Below, piece after piece: positions 61,880 to 64,000 of a stretch of DNA of 64,000 nt. The stretch is from a bacterium 0.1xD8-71 (GTDB lineage Bacteria > Bacillota > Clostridia > Lachnospirales > Lachnospiraceae): the NCBI GenBank assembly GCA_003612405.1, contig RAYR01000010.1, positions 1 to 64,000 on the forward strand, in the 5' to 3' direction. The stretch's first letter is position 1. Each line of letters begins with the position of its first letter. The notes beneath the pieces were generated by a model. It was given only the letters and a program-made list of their open reading frames with translations. It did no database searches and was not told the origin of the DNA. The translations under genes were made by a program, and so were the position numbers.

Positions 61880-62926
61880 TTATCTCCTCCATGCATGCAA
61901 TCCATGATAAAGCCATACATACAGTCCCGGCAGGCAGTAGAAAAATCTCGCCTTAATCAGATACCCTCCCGGCAGATAAGCGGTGCTTTCCGGCACCCGG
62001 AGCTGCTCTTTGAGTTTCTCCCTGCAAACCGTGAGGTATGCCTGCGCCTTTCGGCGCTCCTTTCCGGAACACATGGCAATCTTTCCCACTGTTAGAATAA
62101 CGGATGTTATTATCTTGCCGGCCATCTGTGGTTTCAAGCCCTTATTCATTGCCAGAATCGACTCTGCGGCCATCTCCCAGCATCGTATCTGATCCATATA
62201 GGAGGGGGTAAAGGGCCTCTGCATCACCCCGGCGGGATTCTGATAATAGCCATATCCCGGATACTCTGTCTCCACAGCCTTATTAAGATGAGGCAGAAGA
62301 TCCACCAGAAACAACATATCCTCTCCCACCGTAAGCCCTTCCCGAAACCGCACATGGTCAATCAGCTGCCTGCGGTACAGTTTGCTCCAGCAGCGGCAGT
62401 TGTCCTTAAGAATACTGTCTGTCAGGTACTGTTGTCTGTCATAACAATGCTCTTCTACTGTCGCGGACATCCTTTCTGTCTCTCCGCCTGCACCGTTTAT
62501 GCCAACAATCTCCCCGGACACCGTCCTGCATACCCGTTCCCATTGCGCTTCCGTCCCCCAGACCGCAAAACGGCAGCCCGCCAGATCGCTGTCTGTGGCC
62601 ATGATTCTATCATACAGAAAAGAAATCGTACCGGAACACAGTCTGTCATCCGCATCCACAAAGGTAAGAAACATCCCTCTGGCCTGTTTCATGGCGTAAT
62701 TACGCGCCGCCGACACCCCCACATCCGCCAGTGTAAACACCTGTAGATTCCCATACTTTTCCTGTAAATGCCCACAGATATCGGCTGTCCTGTCTGTGGA
62801 GCCGTCATTGACAATCAGGATTTCCAGGTTATCATAAGACTGGTTCACTATGCTGTCTATACAGTTTTCCAGATATGCCTGTCCGTTGTGGACCGGCACA
62901 ATCACACTGATCAACTCTCTCTTCAT
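61880..62926 (-). CDS. GT2 glycosyltransferase
   Basis: 348 aa. ISVIVPVHNGQAYLENCIDS, IVNDGSTDRTADI and FVDADDRL give the GT-A fold and metal site. It resembles the next gene in the N-terminal half, suggesting an old duplication. The start overlaps the GT4 stop as ATGA, indicating translational coupling. Confidence 0.9.
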   Translation of the reverse strand: MKRELISVIVPVHNGQAYLENCIDSIVNQSYDNLEILIVNDGSTDRTADICGHLQEKYGNLQVFTLADVGVSAARNYAMKQARGMFLTFVDADDRLCSGTISFLYDRIMATDSDLAGCRFAVWGTEAQWERVCRTVSGEIVGINGAGGETERMSATVEEHCYDRQQYLTDSILKDNCRCWSKLYRRQLIDHVRFREGLTVGEDMLFLVDLLPHLNKAVETEYPGYGYYQNPAGVMQRPFTPSYMDQIRCWEMAAESILAMNKGLKPQMAGKIITSVILTVGKIAMCSGKERRKAQAYLTVCREKLKEQLRVPESTAYLPGGYLIKARFFYCLPGLYVWLYHGLHAWRR

Positions 62927-63966
62927 CTGCCAAGCACCTTCTCATAGATTCCAAGCAGGGTCCTCATGTTTTCCTCAATCCCAAACTCTGCCGCCACTTT
63001 CTTTCGCGCCGCACTGCCAAGCCGTCTGCATAAATCCTCATCCTCCAACAGACGAAGCAGGGCTGTTTCCAGGGCCGGCGCATCTTTCACAGGCACCAGC
63101 AGGCCCGTTTCCTCAGGCAGAATCATCTGCGGAATCCCGCCGGTATCTGTGGCTATAATACCGCAATAGTAGGCCATGGCCTCCAGAAGAGATATGGACT
63201 GGCCTTCAAAATATGACGGCAATGTCAGAATTCTGCACCGTCTTAGACATTGTATCTTCTCTTCTCCGCTGACCCAGCCCAGCCAGGTAATATGCGCCGG
63301 ATCTTTCGCCGCTTCTTCTTTCAGTGTCTCATCCTCCCAGATACCGCCCAGATAAAGATGGAAATCGGGAAATCTCCGTGCCAGAGCCGGCACACAGGCA
63401 AGCAGTTCCCCGATGCCCTTTTCCCTGCACAGCCGCCCCAGGAATAATACTTCATGATTGTCATAGTCTTTCTCAAAAGCCGCCGGAACCGCAATGGAAT
63501 CGGGAAGAACCGTAATCTTTTCCCGGCCTATTAATTCCCCGAAGAACTCCCGCCAGACAGGCGCCAGTACCAGAAAGGCATCTCCCATGGAAAGTACACG
63601 CCTGATTTTTTCCCGGCCCTTCTCGTCCTGTTCCTGATGATAAAAAGTTTCAAAATCCCCTCCATGCTGGTGGATGACTATTTTTTTATGGAATCGTTTT
63701 GCCGTCCTGATAAAAAAGCTCTTGCGCCGATAACTGTTATCGGAAGCCATGTTCACATGCACAATATCATAATGCGGAAGCACCAGCAGAAAATGCAGAT
63801 AAGCAGTTCCGGCTTTTAAGAGCTTGCGGAATTTCCCACCCTCCACCATGGTGCCGATATAGCGCAGACTGATTTTCCGATCCAGTCCCGCCTCATAATA
63901 ATTATTCACCACACCGGAGATACCGCCATGCACACAGCGGGCCGGGCCGATCATCAGCACACGCAT
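62923..63966 (-). CDS. GT4 glycosyltransferase
   Basis: 347 aa. GT-B fold; MRVLMIGPARCVHGGISGVV at the start, VLFLGRLCREKGIGELL at the donor half and LPSYFEGQSISLLEAMAYY (EX7E, near residues 259-267). Start ATG 63966 has GGAGG upstream and overlaps the stop of a gene entering from the right edge as TGATG. Confidence 0.92.
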   Translation of the reverse strand: MRVLMIGPARCVHGGISGVVNNYYEAGLDRKISLRYIGTMVEGGKFRKLLKAGTAYLHFLLVLPHYDIVHVNMASDNSYRRKSFFIRTAKRFHKKIVIHQHGGDFETFYHQEQDEKGREKIRRVLSMGDAFLVLAPVWREFFGELIGREKITVLPDSIAVPAAFEKDYDNHEVLFLGRLCREKGIGELLACVPALARRFPDFHLYLGGIWEDETLKEEAAKDPAHITWLGWVSGEEKIQCLRRCRILTLPSYFEGQSISLLEAMAYYCGIIATDTGGIPQMILPEETGLLVPVKDAPALETALLRLLEDEDLCRRLGSAARKKVAAEFGIEENMRTLLGIYEKVLGR

Positions 63967-64000
63967 CAGGTATCCCTCCGTTCCAACACATCCATGCCCC
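63966..64000 (-). CDS. C-terminal end of an upstream gene (partial)
   Basis: The last bases on the right, read on the minus strand, end in ...MDVLERRDT and TGA, which overlaps the GT4 start as TGATG. Only about 10 codons are visible, so the family cannot be told. The overlap pattern matches the rest of the operon and implies that the locus continues beyond the window. Confidence 0.35.
   Translation of the reverse strand, partial: GMDVLERRDT

Noticed and set aside
1-64000. tRNA, rRNA, CRISPR array, transposase genes
   Set aside because: No matching sequence patterns seen on either strand; the only repeats are the poly-G tracts and the palindromes listed.

Overview
The window is one very long surface-polysaccharide locus. 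Every gene I can support lies on the minus strand, so it is transcribed from position 64000 toward position 1. The gene families (tandem CotH proteins, YfhO, DUF2304, DUF1792 GT-D, GT26, MsbA/PglK-like exporters, DUF3990/DUF3791), the AGGAGG-type ribosome binding sites, the TTG/GTG starts and the absence of Gram-negative outer-membrane export genes suggest a Gram-positive Clostridia member, most like Lachnospiraceae. I cannot name a genus. No rRNA, tRNA, CRISPR array, transposase or replication origin was seen.

Layout in transcription order: (1) 64000-45867: GT4/GT2 glycosyltransferases, a GT11 fucosyltransferase, the polyprenyl-phosphate sugar-1-phosphate transferase that should start a glycan, a pyruvyl transferase, a Wzx flippase, a GH88/GH105-like hydrolase, a Wzy-like polymerase, a GT26-GT4 fusion, two tandem CotH proteins and a GT4. 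(2) 45866-45391: a 476-bp gene-free block full of nested inverted repeats, probably a transcription boundary. (3) 45390-32878: a radical SAM protein, more glycosyltransferases, acetyl/acyltransferases, an ABC exporter and GT2 plus DUF2304. (4) 32828-27227: a UDP-ManNAc3NAcA-type pathway (WbpI-, WbpB-, WbpD- and WbpE-like) plus an asparagine-synthase-like protein. (5) 27227-16650: a GT-B transferase, CMP-sugar synthetase, DRE-TIM aldolase, YfhO protein, KdsC-like phosphatase and GT4/GT8 enzymes, which looks like a CMP-activated ulosonate branch. (6) 16617-15576: an independent DUF3990/DUF3791 unit with its own promoter and terminator. (7) 15540-1: a visibly AT-rich modification block with its own promoters: glycosyltransferase, FkbM methyltransferase, DegT aminotransferase, WbqC, ABC exporter, GT2, MBOAT acyltransferase with an SGNH/peptidoglycan-binding partner, formyltransferase, ATP-grasp, RraA-like, acetyltransferase, GtrB-like GT2 and a CapK-like enzyme.

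The most striking signal is in block 7. Three genes each carry a run of exactly ten G on the coding strand, each followed directly by TAA. At G10 the CapK-like enzyme and the formyltransferase read through in frame. The MBOAT acyltransferase, read from its proper start (ATG at 8314 with a good ribosome binding site and the normal family N-terminus), hits the TAA after 29 residues and is out of frame; it would be restored at G9 or G12. This looks like slipped-strand phase variation of three chemically different glycan modifications (acylation, formylation and a CapK-dependent step), a mechanism best known from Campylobacter, Helicobacter and Neisseria.

Together the genes encode polyprenyl-linked assembly of one or more complex glycans, at least three possible export routes, and a variable set of decorations. 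Assignments rest on reading motifs by eye, so exact sugars and substrates are inferred.
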